Below are positions 25,495 through 35,058 of a stretch of 64,000 nucleotides of DNA, piece by piece (the first letter of the stretch is position 1; the number at the start of each line of letters is the position of its first letter). The notes under the pieces are model-generated. The model was not told the origin of the DNA. It worked only from the letters and a program-made list of their open reading frames with translations, and did no database searches. The stretch is from Enterococcus sp. ZJ1622. GTDB lineage: Bacteria; Bacillota; Bacilli; Lactobacillales; Enterococcaceae. Made by a program: the position numbers and the translations under genes. The stretch lies in the NCBI RefSeq assembly GCF_011038845.1, contig NZ_JAAKDW010000007.1, forward strand, positions 1-64,000, given 5' to 3'.

Positions 25495-25587
25495 CCAATT
25501 CCTCCTTCATCTCTATTGTAACGAATAAGACAGCAACGAAACAGCCGATTGCTGAGAAAATGTTCTTCAGCTAATCGGCTGCTATTT

Positions 25588-25905
25588 TTATTGTTTTGAT
25601 CGACGTTCTTTGTCTTTTGCTTTTTTGTCGTCATAGATGAAGATATTGCGTACGATTCTCAAAATAGGACGAAGCGTTAGGAAAACAGCTCCCGCAAGAT
25701 AACAATAAGTACCATATCGGTCAGGTATTTTTGTCAATGTCGCCAAACTCCCAAAAATGTAAAAAATCCCAGTCAGCAAATCGACTGCAAGAGAGATCAA
25801 TGTGTAGCGGTTTTGGACATATAGTCGGAAACGCTGTCCTTTGATCTCGATATCTTCTTCTTTACCAATCTCGATCTCGTGAGTATTTCGTTCAATCTTC
25901 GGCAT
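25588..25905 (-). CDS. YrhK-like small membrane protein
   Basis: A 105-residue protein. Residues 1-35 are charged (IEIGKEEDIEIKGQRFRLYV), then two hydrophobic helices (YTLISLAVDLLTGIFYIFGS and YLAGAVFLTLRPILRIV) and a basic tail. This is the YrhK-type domain layout; the function is unknown. The ATG at 25905 is used, with AGGTGA upstream; the frame could start at a GTG four codons earlier. It follows the alcohol dehydrogenase gene on the same strand after 38 nt and may be co-transcribed. Confidence 0.65.
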   Translation of the reverse strand: MPKIERNTHEIEIGKEEDIEIKGQRFRLYVQNRYTLISLAVDLLTGIFYIFGSLATLTKIPDRYGTYCYLAGAVFLTLRPILRIVRNIFIYDDKKAKDKERRSKQ

Positions 25906-25943
25906 ATAGAAAATCACCTGTATCTATATTTCTCATTGTCATC

Positions 25944-27077
25944 TCAAGGTTTCAATACGACTTTGATATTTTTATCTTCTTTTTTGTCAAAAATTTCGTA
26001 GGCTCTAGCTGCTTCTGCTAAAGGCATAGAATGAGTGATGATCTGAGTTGGATCAAATAAACCTTGTGCGATCATATCATAGATTTTTGGCATCAAATGG
26101 ATGATTGGCGCCTGTCCGTGCTTGACTGAAATATCTCTCATGAAAAACTCTTGAAGCGGATAAGAAGAAGCGGGTGTCATATAGACGCCAGTTACTTGGA
26201 CCGTGCCGAATTTTTTGACTGCTTGAGAAGCCATTTGGATAGGGGAGATCGTCCCGCTTTGCAGGCTGACTAGGTTCTTCGCCTTTTCTTTCGTTGGTTC
26301 GAGTCCATCCATGCCGACGCAATCGATAATGACGTCAGCTCCTCCTTTGGCAAGTTCATATAATTCTTTGCCTGCTTCTCCCGTATCCTCTAAAAAGTAG
26401 GTTTCAACGTTATTGTATTGTGCTGCTTTATCTAGGCGATGCTGTACAGGGTCGACTGCGATTACTCGCTCGGCACCTGCCATCGCAGCAAATTTTTGGG
26501 CAAATAATCCAACGGGTCCTGATCCTAAAATCACGACAGTATCGCCTTTTTTAACACCTGCATTTTCGACACTCCAATAGGCAGTCGGTAGAATATCCGA
26601 TAAAAACAATACTTTTTCATCAGGAAGATCGTTGTCTGGCACAACAAAAGAGGTGTTATCTGCATATGGAACTCTTAAATATTCAGCTTGACCGCCCCAA
26701 TGATTGCCATTCAGACTGCCAAACCCGAAAAGTCCGCCATATAACTGATCAGGATTTGAATTGTCGCATTGGCTTTCCATCTCGTGCGTACAGAAATGAC
26801 AATGCCCGCAGCTGATATTGAAAGGGATCACGACGCGTTGCCCTTTTTTCAATGTAGTAACCTGAGAGCCTACTTCTTCCACGATACCCATTGGCTCGTG
26901 TCCAACGACATAGCCTTTTTCTAGTACTGATTCTCCATGATGATAGAGATGGAGATCAGAGCCGCAAATCGCTGTAGCAGTGATGCGGATGATCGCGTCC
27001 GTAGGTTCTTGGATTCGAGGGTCCTCAACGTTTCTGATTTCCATTTTTTGCTTGCCTTGCCAAGTTACTGCTTTCAT
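25944..27077 (-). CDS. Zinc-dependent alcohol dehydrogenase
   Basis: A 377-residue medium-chain dehydrogenase. ICGSDLHLYHHGE carries the catalytic Cys, GHEPMG the catalytic His/Glu, and SCGHCHFCTHEMESQC the structural zinc cysteines. The NAD fold shows VILGSGPVGLFAQ. It resembles the glutathione-independent formaldehyde dehydrogenase-like group found in Firmicutes, with a characteristic insertion NPDQLYGGLFGFGSLNG. Substrate and coenzyme are not certain. AAAGGAGAAC precedes the start. Confidence 0.85.
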   Translation of the reverse strand: MKAVTWQGKQKMEIRNVEDPRIQEPTDAIIRITATAICGSDLHLYHHGESVLEKGYVVGHEPMGIVEEVGSQVTTLKKGQRVVIPFNISCGHCHFCTHEMESQCDNSNPDQLYGGLFGFGSLNGNHWGGQAEYLRVPYADNTSFVVPDNDLPDEKVLFLSDILPTAYWSVENAGVKKGDTVVILGSGPVGLFAQKFAAMAGAERVIAVDPVQHRLDKAAQYNNVETYFLEDTGEAGKELYELAKGGADVIIDCVGMDGLEPTKEKAKNLVSLQSGTISPIQMASQAVKKFGTVQVTGVYMTPASSYPLQEFFMRDISVKHGQAPIIHLMPKIYDMIAQGLFDPTQIITHSMPLAEAARAYEIFDKKEDKNIKVVLKP

Positions 27078-27221
27078 GGTAGTTCTCCTTTCGATTCATC
27101 GATTCTAGTGGTGTCAAAAGTGGAATTTCTAATGTTGTACTAATTTTATTCTAAAGGAGTTCTAGACATTTTGATAATGAAACGCTTTTAAAGTTCTGTT
27201 GATTAAAATAAGGTAAAATTC

Positions 27222-27249
27222 CTAAAATTTCCAAATTCAGAAATTTTAG
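27222..27249 (+). promoter_or_regulatory. Perfect 10-bp inverted repeat upstream of the membrane protein
   Basis: CTAAAATTTC and GAAATTTTAG separated by 8 nt. It lies 72 nt before the start at 27321, in a 243-nt divergent intergenic region. A repressor site is possible; no regulator is nearby. Confidence 0.4.
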
Positions 27250-27320
27250 ATTTAGCATCGAAAGAATGGTGCGGTATAGTTGGAATAGTATTCGTTCAGG
27301 ATCTGGAGGGACATGAAAAG

Positions 27321-28205
27321 ATGAAAAAAAGAAAGAGTCGGCTGATCATCAGCATCTTTTGCGGCGTGGTCAGTTCGATCAGTATTTTTTGTTTAGCTAC
27401 AGCGTGCTGCTTCTTATTGACTTTTGGCAGCGAGCAATTCATGCTGGATCAAAGTGTGAAGTCAGACTATGCGCAGCAAGTAGCAAAAGAGATAAATGAA
27501 AGTATCGGCAGCTATGGTTATGAGAGCGGCATCGAATCGGGGAAATTCGCTGGAGTCGTTTCTGAAAAGCTGGTACACACCAATATCCAAAACTTCATCC
27601 GCAGTATGTACGCACAAGAACCCTTTGAGTTGACAGGACAAGCAGAGGTAGAAAAAAAACTTCAAGCAGTGATCGATACTTACGGAAAAAAAGAAGAGGC
27701 AGTGGACAACTCAGATATTTTTAATCAAGGGGACAACCAAATCATTCGCTATATGGCAACCGGTATTTTTGAACGATACATACAAGCGCCTTATTTAACC
27801 GCTTTTGTGGACAATGTCCGTGTCGCTGAAAAAATGATGAAATCAGCTCTGCCAGTTCTTGCGGCTCTTGGAGTATTGGGTAGTTTAGCTGTCATTTGTT
27901 TAGTAGACAGATCGTGGAAAAGCTCTTTTCGGGCGCTCTCATTTATTACAGGTGGAGCAAGTCTTCAGCTCCTGGGGTTGATCCTTGTAGTAAATATCCG
28001 GATGTCTAGTCTGACGAATCATCTGTCGAATTATTCTCAGGCGATGAATCAGCTGATGTCTTCTTATATCACTTCTTTTGGCGAGATATTTGTCTGGTTT
28101 GCTGTTGGGATGTTGGGAGTAACAGTTTTCTTCTGGCTGTTGAGCAGAATGAATATAGTGTTAAAAAAAGTGCGTGAGGAGAACACTGTGAATCAGAGGT
28201 TGTGA
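27321..28205 (+). CDS. Predicted membrane protein, unknown function
   Basis: A 294-residue protein with an N-terminal hydrophobic segment (about 9-36), a mostly polar stretch of roughly 130 residues outside or inside the membrane, then three more hydrophobic segments (about 175-196, 207-228, 253-275). It looks like a four-helix integral membrane protein with a large loop. I do not recognise a family. The start follows GGAGGGA. The stop codon overlaps the first unit of the hairpin repeat array. Confidence 0.65.
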   Translation: MKKRKSRLIISIFCGVVSSISIFCLATACCFLLTFGSEQFMLDQSVKSDYAQQVAKEINESIGSYGYESGIESGKFAGVVSEKLVHTNIQNFIRSMYAQEPFELTGQAEVEKKLQAVIDTYGKKEEAVDNSDIFNQGDNQIIRYMATGIFERYIQAPYLTAFVDNVRVAEKMMKSALPVLAALGVLGSLAVICLVDRSWKSSFRALSFITGGASLQLLGLILVVNIRMSSLTNHLSNYSQAMNQLMSSYITSFGEIFVWFAVGMLGVTVFFWLLSRMNIVLKKVREENTVNQRL

Positions 28206-28592
28206 AAAAGCTGCCCTGCATCAAGTAATAAGAACAGACAAACAAAAATAGCTCTCCATATTTTTCGTTTGGTTGGGCTTATTACCGCAGATGCAAGCTT
28301 TTGAACACCGTTTAGTGAAGAGGTCGTGACAACTGCGTTCTGCTTTAAGGAATAAGGACACTGAACAGAAAATAGCTTCCCATATTTTCTTGTGCAGTGA
28401 ACTTATTGCCGAGAAGCAGCAGGTGGACCACCGTTTATAGAGGTCGTAAAAAAGCTGTTCTGCATCAAGCAGTAAGAACAATCAGATAAAAATAGCTTCC
28501 CATATTTTTCATCTAATTAGGCTTATTACCGCAGATGAAAGATTTTGAACGAAAACAAGGAGCTGCGACAAGACTTTTGTCACAGCTCCTTG
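28196..28592 (+). repeat. Three tandem copies of a hairpin repeat with a closing palindrome
   Basis: Units begin with GAGGTYGTGA or similar at 28196, 28320 and 28440 (periods 124 and 120). Each contains a head, a left arm, a loop AAAATAGCTTCCCATATTTT (TCTCC in unit 1) and a right arm complementary to the left. Arms differ between units but remain paired: TGCATC/GATGCA in unit 1, TGCTT/AAGCA plus CACTG/CAGTG in unit 2. A last hairpin AAGGAGCTG/CAGCTCCTT lies at 28558-28592. The array fills the gap between convergent genes and may act as a bidirectional terminator. Confidence 0.75.
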
Positions 28593-28641
28593 CGTTTGGA
28601 TTGATTGAGAAAGCAGGGGAATGAAACAGGTGGATCAGCAA

Positions 28642-30336
28642 TCAATCGAACATTTTTTTCGCTGCTCGTGCAAGTGTCGGGATGTCCTTATCATAGCGAG
28701 GGGTTTTGACAAGACGCGACATTGGGATACCTGCAAAATGGAACGCAGCGATTTCACCAGAACGGACAGCACTTTGTTCAGTGAAAATCATTTGATAAGG
28801 CTGCTCGACAAATTCTCCAGTGAAAGCGAGATTTGTCGAATGTTTCGGAATCACTTTCGGCCGATCGCTTTTGGCACGGTTATTGAATAATGCCGAAGCA
28901 TAAGGCATGTATACTGGGATATTATTTACCACACTGTCGAAGATTTCTGTTTCTTTATCGCGGATATTCCCAGGACCTGGATCGACTTTCGACAATTGTC
29001 CGATCAGCTCTTCCAGCATTTCTTTCCCGTTCATTTTGATATATTGCTTATCTACGAATTCACCGCGGCGTCTAGGATAGAGGAAGTAACCCCAGATAAC
29101 CGTTTCATTTGGTTTTTGAGAAGTGAAATGCGGCTGATGATGTACAACGATCGACATATTCACATCTTTTTGTCCTAATGGCGTGATCGGTGTTGTCGAA
29201 ATAAATGAATTCAACGCATTTCCAGGCTCTTGTGTCGTGATCCGAGTGATTTCGTTCAATAACAAATGATTTTTGGTCGTTAAAGTAAAGCTGACCCATT
29301 CGCTTGCGTCACGATCTGCAAAAAATTTATCTGGATTCCCTAGATTATAGAAGTGTTCGCTTGCCTTTTTCCATAAACTAGAAGCAGCGCCATAATCCAT
29401 ATTTTCAACGGCAGGTGTTTCATAATCGCCAAGCGTAGCGGAATCTGTGATGGATCCATTAGTGAAAATAACAGCTGTATCATCATCGACTGCGACATAT
29501 TCTTCTTCTTGCGTCAATGTATTAGTCATTTTCAATCCTGTAACAGTGATCTCATCTTGCATGGCAGTATCTTTGAACGTCCAGTCTGTGACACGACGGT
29601 TCAAAATGATTTGACAGCCTTGTTCTTTTAAATAATCGATCAATGGCAGCATGATGCTTTCATACTGATTATAACGGGTCCGGTTGACCCCCACTAAATG
29701 CTCGATTTGAGTGAATTCATAAATCATTTGGTGCATATAACGTCGTAACTCCTGAGCAGAGCTACGAGTACGAAAAGCAAAAGTAGTTTCCCACATAAAC
29801 CAGAAATTTGTTTCAAAAAAGTGAGGATCATCTTTGAAATAGTCTTCGATGGTTACATTATCTAATTTTTCTTCCTCTGAATCAGGCATAGCGATCAGTT
29901 TTGTCAAAAGCAAGCGGTCTTTATTGTTGAAGCCTAGCTTGCCTCCGTCGATGATCCCTTTCCCGCCTTCCATCAAACGTGCTTTATCGAATGTACGATG
30001 TTTGGCATCGAAGTCCCGAGTATCTTCGGCAGCCGTCATACCAGGTTCCGTTGCGGAAGGGATCCTGCTTAACAGATCCATCAGATCGACATAGGTGCGG
30101 TAATTGAGCATTCGGCCACCACGGGCAACATAACCTTTTTGGTTTTCCAATGGATGATTTTTATTCCAGTATTCATCAGTAACCGTATCTGTCGGTGCTC
30201 CATCATTCGAGCCGTGATCATCTAAAGAATAGAAAGTGATCTGCTCGCCTTTCCATTTGCCTTCTTGTATCAAATATACAGCCGCTGCCATATTGGCGAT
30301 GCCGGCTCCTATCATGATTGCTTTGCTTTTTTTCAT
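28642..30336 (-). CDS. ohyA: Oleate hydratase (fatty acid double-bond hydratase)
   Basis: A 564-residue FAD protein of the MCRA/oleate hydratase family. The N-terminal dinucleotide fold is AIMIGAGIANMAAAVYL (6-22); further landmarks are HGSNDGAPT, KGYVARGGRMLNYRTY with the catalytic Glu region, FWFMWETTFAF and NQYESIMLPL. It adds water to the cis-9 bond of oleic and related acids, giving 10-hydroxy fatty acids, which protects against host antimicrobial fatty acids. GGAGGAATC precedes the start. A 42-residue gene lies 49 nt upstream on the same strand, so both may be one transcript. Confidence 0.93.
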   Translation of the reverse strand: MKKSKAIMIGAGIANMAAAVYLIQEGKWKGEQITFYSLDDHGSNDGAPTDTVTDEYWNKNHPLENQKGYVARGGRMLNYRTYVDLMDLLSRIPSATEPGMTAAEDTRDFDAKHRTFDKARLMEGGKGIIDGGKLGFNNKDRLLLTKLIAMPDSEEEKLDNVTIEDYFKDDPHFFETNFWFMWETTFAFRTRSSAQELRRYMHQMIYEFTQIEHLVGVNRTRYNQYESIMLPLIDYLKEQGCQIILNRRVTDWTFKDTAMQDEITVTGLKMTNTLTQEEEYVAVDDDTAVIFTNGSITDSATLGDYETPAVENMDYGAASSLWKKASEHFYNLGNPDKFFADRDASEWVSFTLTTKNHLLLNEITRITTQEPGNALNSFISTTPITPLGQKDVNMSIVVHHQPHFTSQKPNETVIWGYFLYPRRRGEFVDKQYIKMNGKEMLEELIGQLSKVDPGPGNIRDKETEIFDSVVNNIPVYMPYASALFNNRAKSDRPKVIPKHSTNLAFTGEFVEQPYQMIFTEQSAVRSGEIAAFHFAGIPMSRLVKTPRYDKDIPTLARAAKKMFD

Positions 30337-30385
30337 CGTGATTCCTCCAATGTTTACAACTTTGTGCGGACTCGTTGACTAATGA

Positions 30386-30514
30386 CTAGATAGATTCGAA
30401 TTCATCGTATAAGTGGCTGTCATCTTCAAGCAATCCTGTTTTTTTTCCTAGATAAACTGCTCTTAATGCGAGTAATCCTAAACCGATACCTGCTTTGATC
30501 CATTTCTTGCTCAT
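30386..30514 (-). CDS. Small hydrophobic protein upstream of oleate hydratase
   Basis: A 42-residue product, MSKKWIKAGIGLGLLALRAV then YLGKKTGLLEDDSHLYDEFE and SI. It has a basic N-terminus, one short hydrophobic helix and an acidic tail. GAGGAGGT at 30521-30528 is a strong ribosome binding site. It is not a known toxin family to me. Position directly in front of the oleate hydratase gene suggests a membrane anchor or regulator for that enzyme, which is inference. Confidence 0.6.
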   Translation of the reverse strand: MSKKWIKAGIGLGLLALRAVYLGKKTGLLEDDSHLYDEFESI

Positions 30515-30849
30515 GAAAATTACCTCCTCAGATTTAGAAACTTCTTTACAATTTCAAGGATAGTGCGTTTCTTGGAGAAAGCCAAATGATACGATAAAGG
30601 AATCTGGACAGATTGGAGCAAGTGTCTGAATGCCGTGTCAGAAAACAAGAAGATGGAAGAAGGAAAATAGCAGAAATCGACGCACAAAAAATAACTATCG
30701 ATATTTTCTGTGACTAATGAAACACCGTCCAAAAAGTCTGTAAAACAGAAAAAAGTGAATCGTATTAAAAAAATTATATGATATAATTTCAATGGGAATG
30801 TTTTTGCTTCGTTAGGAATATCGAGGAATTTTTTTGAAAACAAAGGCAT
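30515..30849. other. Noncoding stretch between oleate hydratase and tracrRNA
   Basis: No supported gene in 335 bases. A plus-strand extended -10 (TGATATAAT, 30779-30787) points toward cas9; a transcript from it would cross the tracrRNA gene in antisense. AT-rich palindromes give frames of about 100 codons on the minus strand with no ribosome binding site. Confidence 0.5.
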
Positions 30850-30941
30850 AAAAAAAGCGCCGAGAACAGCGCTGCTTTAAAAAAGCTGATGACGGACAAA
30901 GCCTTATTTTAACTTGCTATATTGATTTGAATGCTACCAAT
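30850..30941 (-). ncRNA. tracrRNA for the type II-A system
   Basis: Read on the minus strand: an anti-repeat that pairs with the CRISPR repeat (TAGCATTCAAATCAATATAG), then AGCAAGTTAAAATAAGGC and TTTGTCCGTCATCAGC, which are almost the same as the nexus region of the S. pyogenes tracrRNA. It ends at a hairpin AGCGCTG/CGGCGCT with seven T (30856-30850). It lies just upstream of cas9 in opposite orientation. It guides RNase III processing of pre-crRNA and holds the crRNA in Cas9. Confidence 0.9.
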
Positions 30942-30947
30942 GTATTT

Positions 30948-30975
30948 ATTATAGCAAAAATCACAGCGTTTACAA
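30948..30975 (-). promoter_or_regulatory. tracrRNA promoter
   Basis: On the minus strand TTGTAA (30975-30970), a 16-nt spacer and TATAAT (30953-30948). The predicted start is about 30941. Confidence 0.7.
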
Positions 30976-31035
30976 TAGGTGTTTTCGTTTTTTTTCAATT
31001 ATGATGAGCTGTTGGATGAAAGGATGATTTAGCGC

Positions 31036-34000
31036 ATGAAGAAAGAGTATACGATCGGATTAGATATCGGTACCAATTCCGTCGGGTGGTCCGTATTGAC
31101 AGATGACTATCGACTGGTCTCCAAAAAGATGAAAGTAGCAGGAAATACAGAAAAGGGCAGTACGAAGAAAAACTTTTGGGGCGTTCGGCTTTTTGATGAA
31201 GGTCAGACTGCTGAAGCAAGAAGAAGCAAGCGAACTGCTCGCAGAAGGCTAGCACGGCGTAGACAAAGAATCCTTGAACTGCAAAAAATATTCGCACCAG
31301 AGATCTCGAATATAGATGCGCACTTTTTTGCTCGATTGGATGAAAGTTTTTTAGTCCCGGATGAAAAGAAACAGTCAAAGCATCCAATCTTTGCTACGAT
31401 AAAAGAAGAAAAAAGCTACCATCAGACTTACCCGACGATCTATCATTTGAGACGAACACTAGCTGACACTTCAGAAAAGGCGGACATCCGTCTCGTTTAT
31501 TTAGCGATGGCACATATCTTGAAATATCGGGGACATTTTTTGATCGAAGGTGAACTGAACACGGAGAATTCCTCAGTGAAAGAGACCTTTCGTCAATTTC
31601 TGAGCACGTATAACCAGCAATTCAGTGAAACAGTCGACAATCAAACAGAAAAGTTAGATGAAACGGCCGATTGTTCCATAGTTTTTACAGAAAAGATGTC
31701 GAAAACAAAAAAAGCAGAAACTATCCTGAGATATTTCCCGCATGAAAAATCCAATGGACGTCTCAGTCAATTTATAAAATTGATGGTAGGGAACCAAGGG
31801 AATTTCAAAAATGTATTTGGATTAGAAGAAGAAGCAAAACTGCAATTTTCAAAAGAAACATACGAAGAAGATCTTGACGAATTGTTAGAGAAAATCGGCG
31901 ATAGCTACATTGATCTTTTTGTTCAAGCGAAAAATGTCTATGACGCTGCTTTATTGTCTGAGATTCTTTCTGATGGCATGAAAAATACTCGTGCGAAGCT
32001 TTCAGCAGGGATGATCAGCCGCTATGATGCACATAAAGAAGACTTGGCCCTTCTGAAACGATTTGTGAAAGAGAACTTGCCGAAAAAATATCGCGCCTTT
32101 TTTGGGGATAAATCAGTCAATGGATACGCAGGATATATCGAAGGGCATACGACACAAGAAGATTTCTATAAATTTGTCAAAAAAGAACTGACTGGTATCC
32201 GAGGCAGCGAGGTGTTCCTGACAAAGATCGAACAAGAGGATTTTTTGAGGAAACAGCGTACATTTGATAACGGTGTGATCCCGCATCAGATCCATTTGAC
32301 CGAGTTGAGAGCGATTATTGCGAACCAGAAAAAGCATTATCCTTTTTTAAAAGAAGAACAGGCAAAAATAGAGAATTTATTGACCTTTAGGATCCCATAT
32401 TACGTCGGTCCGTTAGCTAAAAAACAGGAAAGTAGCCCTTTTGCGTGGCTTATCAGAAAATCAGAAGAAAAAATCAAACCTTGGAACTTATCTGAAGTGG
32501 TGGATATGGAGGGCTCTGCTGTCCAGTTCATCGAACGGATGATCAATACAGATATGTATATGCCGCACAACAAGGTATTGCCAAAAAACAGCCTGTTGTA
32601 TCAGAAATTTTCGATCTTTAACGAGTTGACTAAAGTAAGCTACCAAGATGAACGTGGACAGACATACTATTTTTCCAGCGTAGAGAAAAAAGAGATCTTT
32701 CGTGAATTGTTCGAAAAAAATCGTAAAGTAACCAAAAAGGATTTACAAGAATTCTTGTATTTGAAATACGACATCGAACACGCGGAACTGTCTGGTATCG
32801 AAAAAACCTTCAACGCTTCCTATACAACGTACCACGATTTTTTGACCTTGAGTGAAAACAAAAGTGAAATGAGACAATTGCTGGAGGATCCTGAACTAGC
32901 ACCGATGTTTGAAGAAATTATCAAAACGCTGACTGTTTTTGAGGACCGGGAAATGATCAAAACAAGGCTGAGTCATTATGAATCGATTTTAGGAAAACAT
33001 ATGATCAAGAAACTCACAAAAAAACATTACACTGGTTGGGGCAGATTATCGAAAGAACTGATCCAAGGAATCCGAGAAAAACAGACGAACAAAACGATCT
33101 TGGATTATCTGATCAATGATGACGATTTTCCTCATCATCGAAACCGTAACTTCATGCAGTTGATCAATGATGATGGCTTATCGTTCAAAAAAGAAATCAA
33201 AAAAGCACAAATGATCACAGACACAGAGAACCTAGAAGAGATCGTCAAAGAATTAACAGGCAGTCCAGCTATCAAAAAAGGGATACTCCAAAGTTTGAAG
33301 ATCGTAGATGAGATCGTTGGTATCATGGGCTATGAGCCGACAAACATCGTAGTCGAGATGGCAAGAGAAAACCAAACGACGGGCAGAGGACTCAAAAATT
33401 CACGGCCGCGGTTGAAAGCTCTGGAAGAATCACTCAAAGATTTCGGCAGTCAGTTGATGAAAGAGTATCCGACCGACAACAGCTCCCTGCAAAAAGACCG
33501 ATTATATCTCTATTACTTGCAGAATGGTCGAGATATGTATACAGGTACACCTTTGGATATCCATCGATTATCAGATTACGATATCGACCATATCATCCCA
33601 AGAAGCTTTACGACAGATAACTCGATAGACAACAAAGTTTTAGTTGCCTCAAAAGAAAATCGTTTGAAAAAAGACGATGTACCAAGTGAGAAAGTCGTGA
33701 AAAAAATGAGCAGTTTCTGGTACGACCTGTATTCGTCTAAGCTGATCAGTAAAAGAAAACTTGATAATCTGACAAAAATCCAATTGACGGAAGAAGACAA
33801 AGCGGGGTTCATCAAACGGCAATTGGTGGAAACGCGTCAGATCACCAAACAAGTAGCTGGTATTTTACATCATCGGTTCAATAAAACAGAAGACAAAAAC
33901 GAACCGATACACAAAGTTCGGATCATCACGCTCAAATCTGCACTGGTCAGTCAATTCAGAAACCGGTTCGGAATCTACAAAGTACGTGAGATCAATGAAT

Positions 34001-35058
34001 ATCATCACGCACATGATGCATACCTGAACGGAGTGGTCGCTCTTGCTCTTTTGAAGAAATACCCACAGTTAGCACCGGAATTCGTTTATGGCGAATATCT
34101 GAAATTCAATGCGCATAAAGCAAACAAAGCGACAGCAAAAAAAGAACTGTATTCAAACATCATGAAATTTCTAGAAAGCGACACACCGGTTTGCGATGAA
34201 AATGGCGAGATTTTCTGGGACAAATCAAAAAGTATCGCTCAGGTAAAAAAAGTCATCAACAGTCACCATATGAATGTCGTGAAAAAAACAGAAATTCAAA
34301 AAGGAGGATTCTCTAAAGAAACGGTTGAACCTAAAAAGGATTCCTCTAAACTGTTACCTAGGAAAAAGAACTGGGATCCAGCTAAATACGGCGGGTTAGG
34401 CAGCCCAATTATTGCTTACACCATCGCCTTCACTTATGAAAAAGGAAAAGCTCGCAAACGGACAAATGCGCTAGAAGGCATCACTATCATGGAGAGAGAA
34501 GCATTTGAACAAGCCCCAGTTTTATTTTTGAAAAACAAAGGATACGAACATGCAGAAATTAAGATGAAACTGCCTAAATACACGTTATTTGAACTAGAAA
34601 ATGGGCGTAAACGAATGGTTGCAAGCAACAAGGAAGCTCAAAAAGCCAATTCATTTCTCTTGCCGGAGCATTTAGTCACACTTCTTTATCATGCGAAACA
34701 TTACGATGAAATCTCTCACAAAGAAAGCTTTGACTATGTTAATGAACATCACAAAGAGTTTTCAGAAGTGTTCGATCGTGTTCTCGAATTTGCAGGAAAA
34801 TATACGTTGGCAGAGAAAAATAGTGAGAAACTGGAAAAACTCTACAAAGAAAACCAAACGGGCGATATAGCTAAACTAGCAAGCTCTTTTGTCAATCTCA
34901 TGCAGTTCAACGCAATAGGTGCACCGGCTGATTTCAAATTTTTTGATGTAACGATCCCGCGAAAAAGATATACTAGCTTGACTGAGATCTGGCAGTCAAC
35001 GATCATTCATCAATCGATCACCGGATTGTATGAAACTCGGATCAGGTTGGGAAAGTAG
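31036..35058 (+). CDS. cas9: CRISPR-associated endonuclease Cas9, type II-A
   Basis: A 1340-residue Cas9. RuvC-I is IGLDIGTNSVGW (D10), the Arg-rich bridge helix spans about 61-86, RuvC-II is IVVEMARENQTT (E774), HNH is YDIDHIIPRSF (H852) and RuvC-III is YHHAHDAYLNGVV (H991, D994). All catalytic residues are present, so the nuclease should be active. The C-terminal PAM-interacting region runs from about 1110 to 1340. The size and motif spacing match enterococcal and streptococcal II-A enzymes. Cas1 begins on the base after the stop. The PAM is not deducible by eye. Confidence 0.97.
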   Translation: MKKEYTIGLDIGTNSVGWSVLTDDYRLVSKKMKVAGNTEKGSTKKNFWGVRLFDEGQTAEARRSKRTARRRLARRRQRILELQKIFAPEISNIDAHFFARLDESFLVPDEKKQSKHPIFATIKEEKSYHQTYPTIYHLRRTLADTSEKADIRLVYLAMAHILKYRGHFLIEGELNTENSSVKETFRQFLSTYNQQFSETVDNQTEKLDETADCSIVFTEKMSKTKKAETILRYFPHEKSNGRLSQFIKLMVGNQGNFKNVFGLEEEAKLQFSKETYEEDLDELLEKIGDSYIDLFVQAKNVYDAALLSEILSDGMKNTRAKLSAGMISRYDAHKEDLALLKRFVKENLPKKYRAFFGDKSVNGYAGYIEGHTTQEDFYKFVKKELTGIRGSEVFLTKIEQEDFLRKQRTFDNGVIPHQIHLTELRAIIANQKKHYPFLKEEQAKIENLLTFRIPYYVGPLAKKQESSPFAWLIRKSEEKIKPWNLSEVVDMEGSAVQFIERMINTDMYMPHNKVLPKNSLLYQKFSIFNELTKVSYQDERGQTYYFSSVEKKEIFRELFEKNRKVTKKDLQEFLYLKYDIEHAELSGIEKTFNASYTTYHDFLTLSENKSEMRQLLEDPELAPMFEEIIKTLTVFEDREMIKTRLSHYESILGKHMIKKLTKKHYTGWGRLSKELIQGIREKQTNKTILDYLINDDDFPHHRNRNFMQLINDDGLSFKKEIKKAQMITDTENLEEIVKELTGSPAIKKGILQSLKIVDEIVGIMGYEPTNIVVEMARENQTTGRGLKNSRPRLKALEESLKDFGSQLMKEYPTDNSSLQKDRLYLYYLQNGRDMYTGTPLDIHRLSDYDIDHIIPRSFTTDNSIDNKVLVASKENRLKKDDVPSEKVVKKMSSFWYDLYSSKLISKRKLDNLTKIQLTEEDKAGFIKRQLVETRQITKQVAGILHHRFNKTEDKNEPIHKVRIITLKSALVSQFRNRFGIYKVREINEYHHAHDAYLNGVVALALLKKYPQLAPEFVYGEYLKFNAHKANKATAKKELYSNIMKFLESDTPVCDENGEIFWDKSKSIAQVKKVINSHHMNVVKKTEIQKGGFSKETVEPKKDSSKLLPRKKNWDPAKYGGLGSPIIAYTIAFTYEKGKARKRTNALEGITIMEREAFEQAPVLFLKNKGYEHAEIKMKLPKYTLFELENGRKRMVASNKEAQKANSFLLPEHLVTLLYHAKHYDEISHKESFDYVNEHHKEFSEVFDRVLEFAGKYTLAEKNSEKLEKLYKENQTGDIAKLASSFVNLMQFNAIGAPADFKFFDVTIPRKRYTSLTEIWQSTIIHQSITGLYETRIRLGK

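Noticed and set aside
25530-25580. Hairpin AGCCGATT...AATCGGCT as terminator of the YrhK-like gene
   Set aside because: The stem is clear, but the T tract is on the plus strand and overlaps the gene end; on the minus strand only a mixed T-rich stretch follows, so the direction is unclear.
30520-30849. Minus-strand frame of 109 codons upstream of the oleate hydratase operon
   Set aside because: Low-complexity AT-rich sequence rich in Phe, no ribosome binding site, and it ends within a strong upstream ribosome binding region of the small protein.
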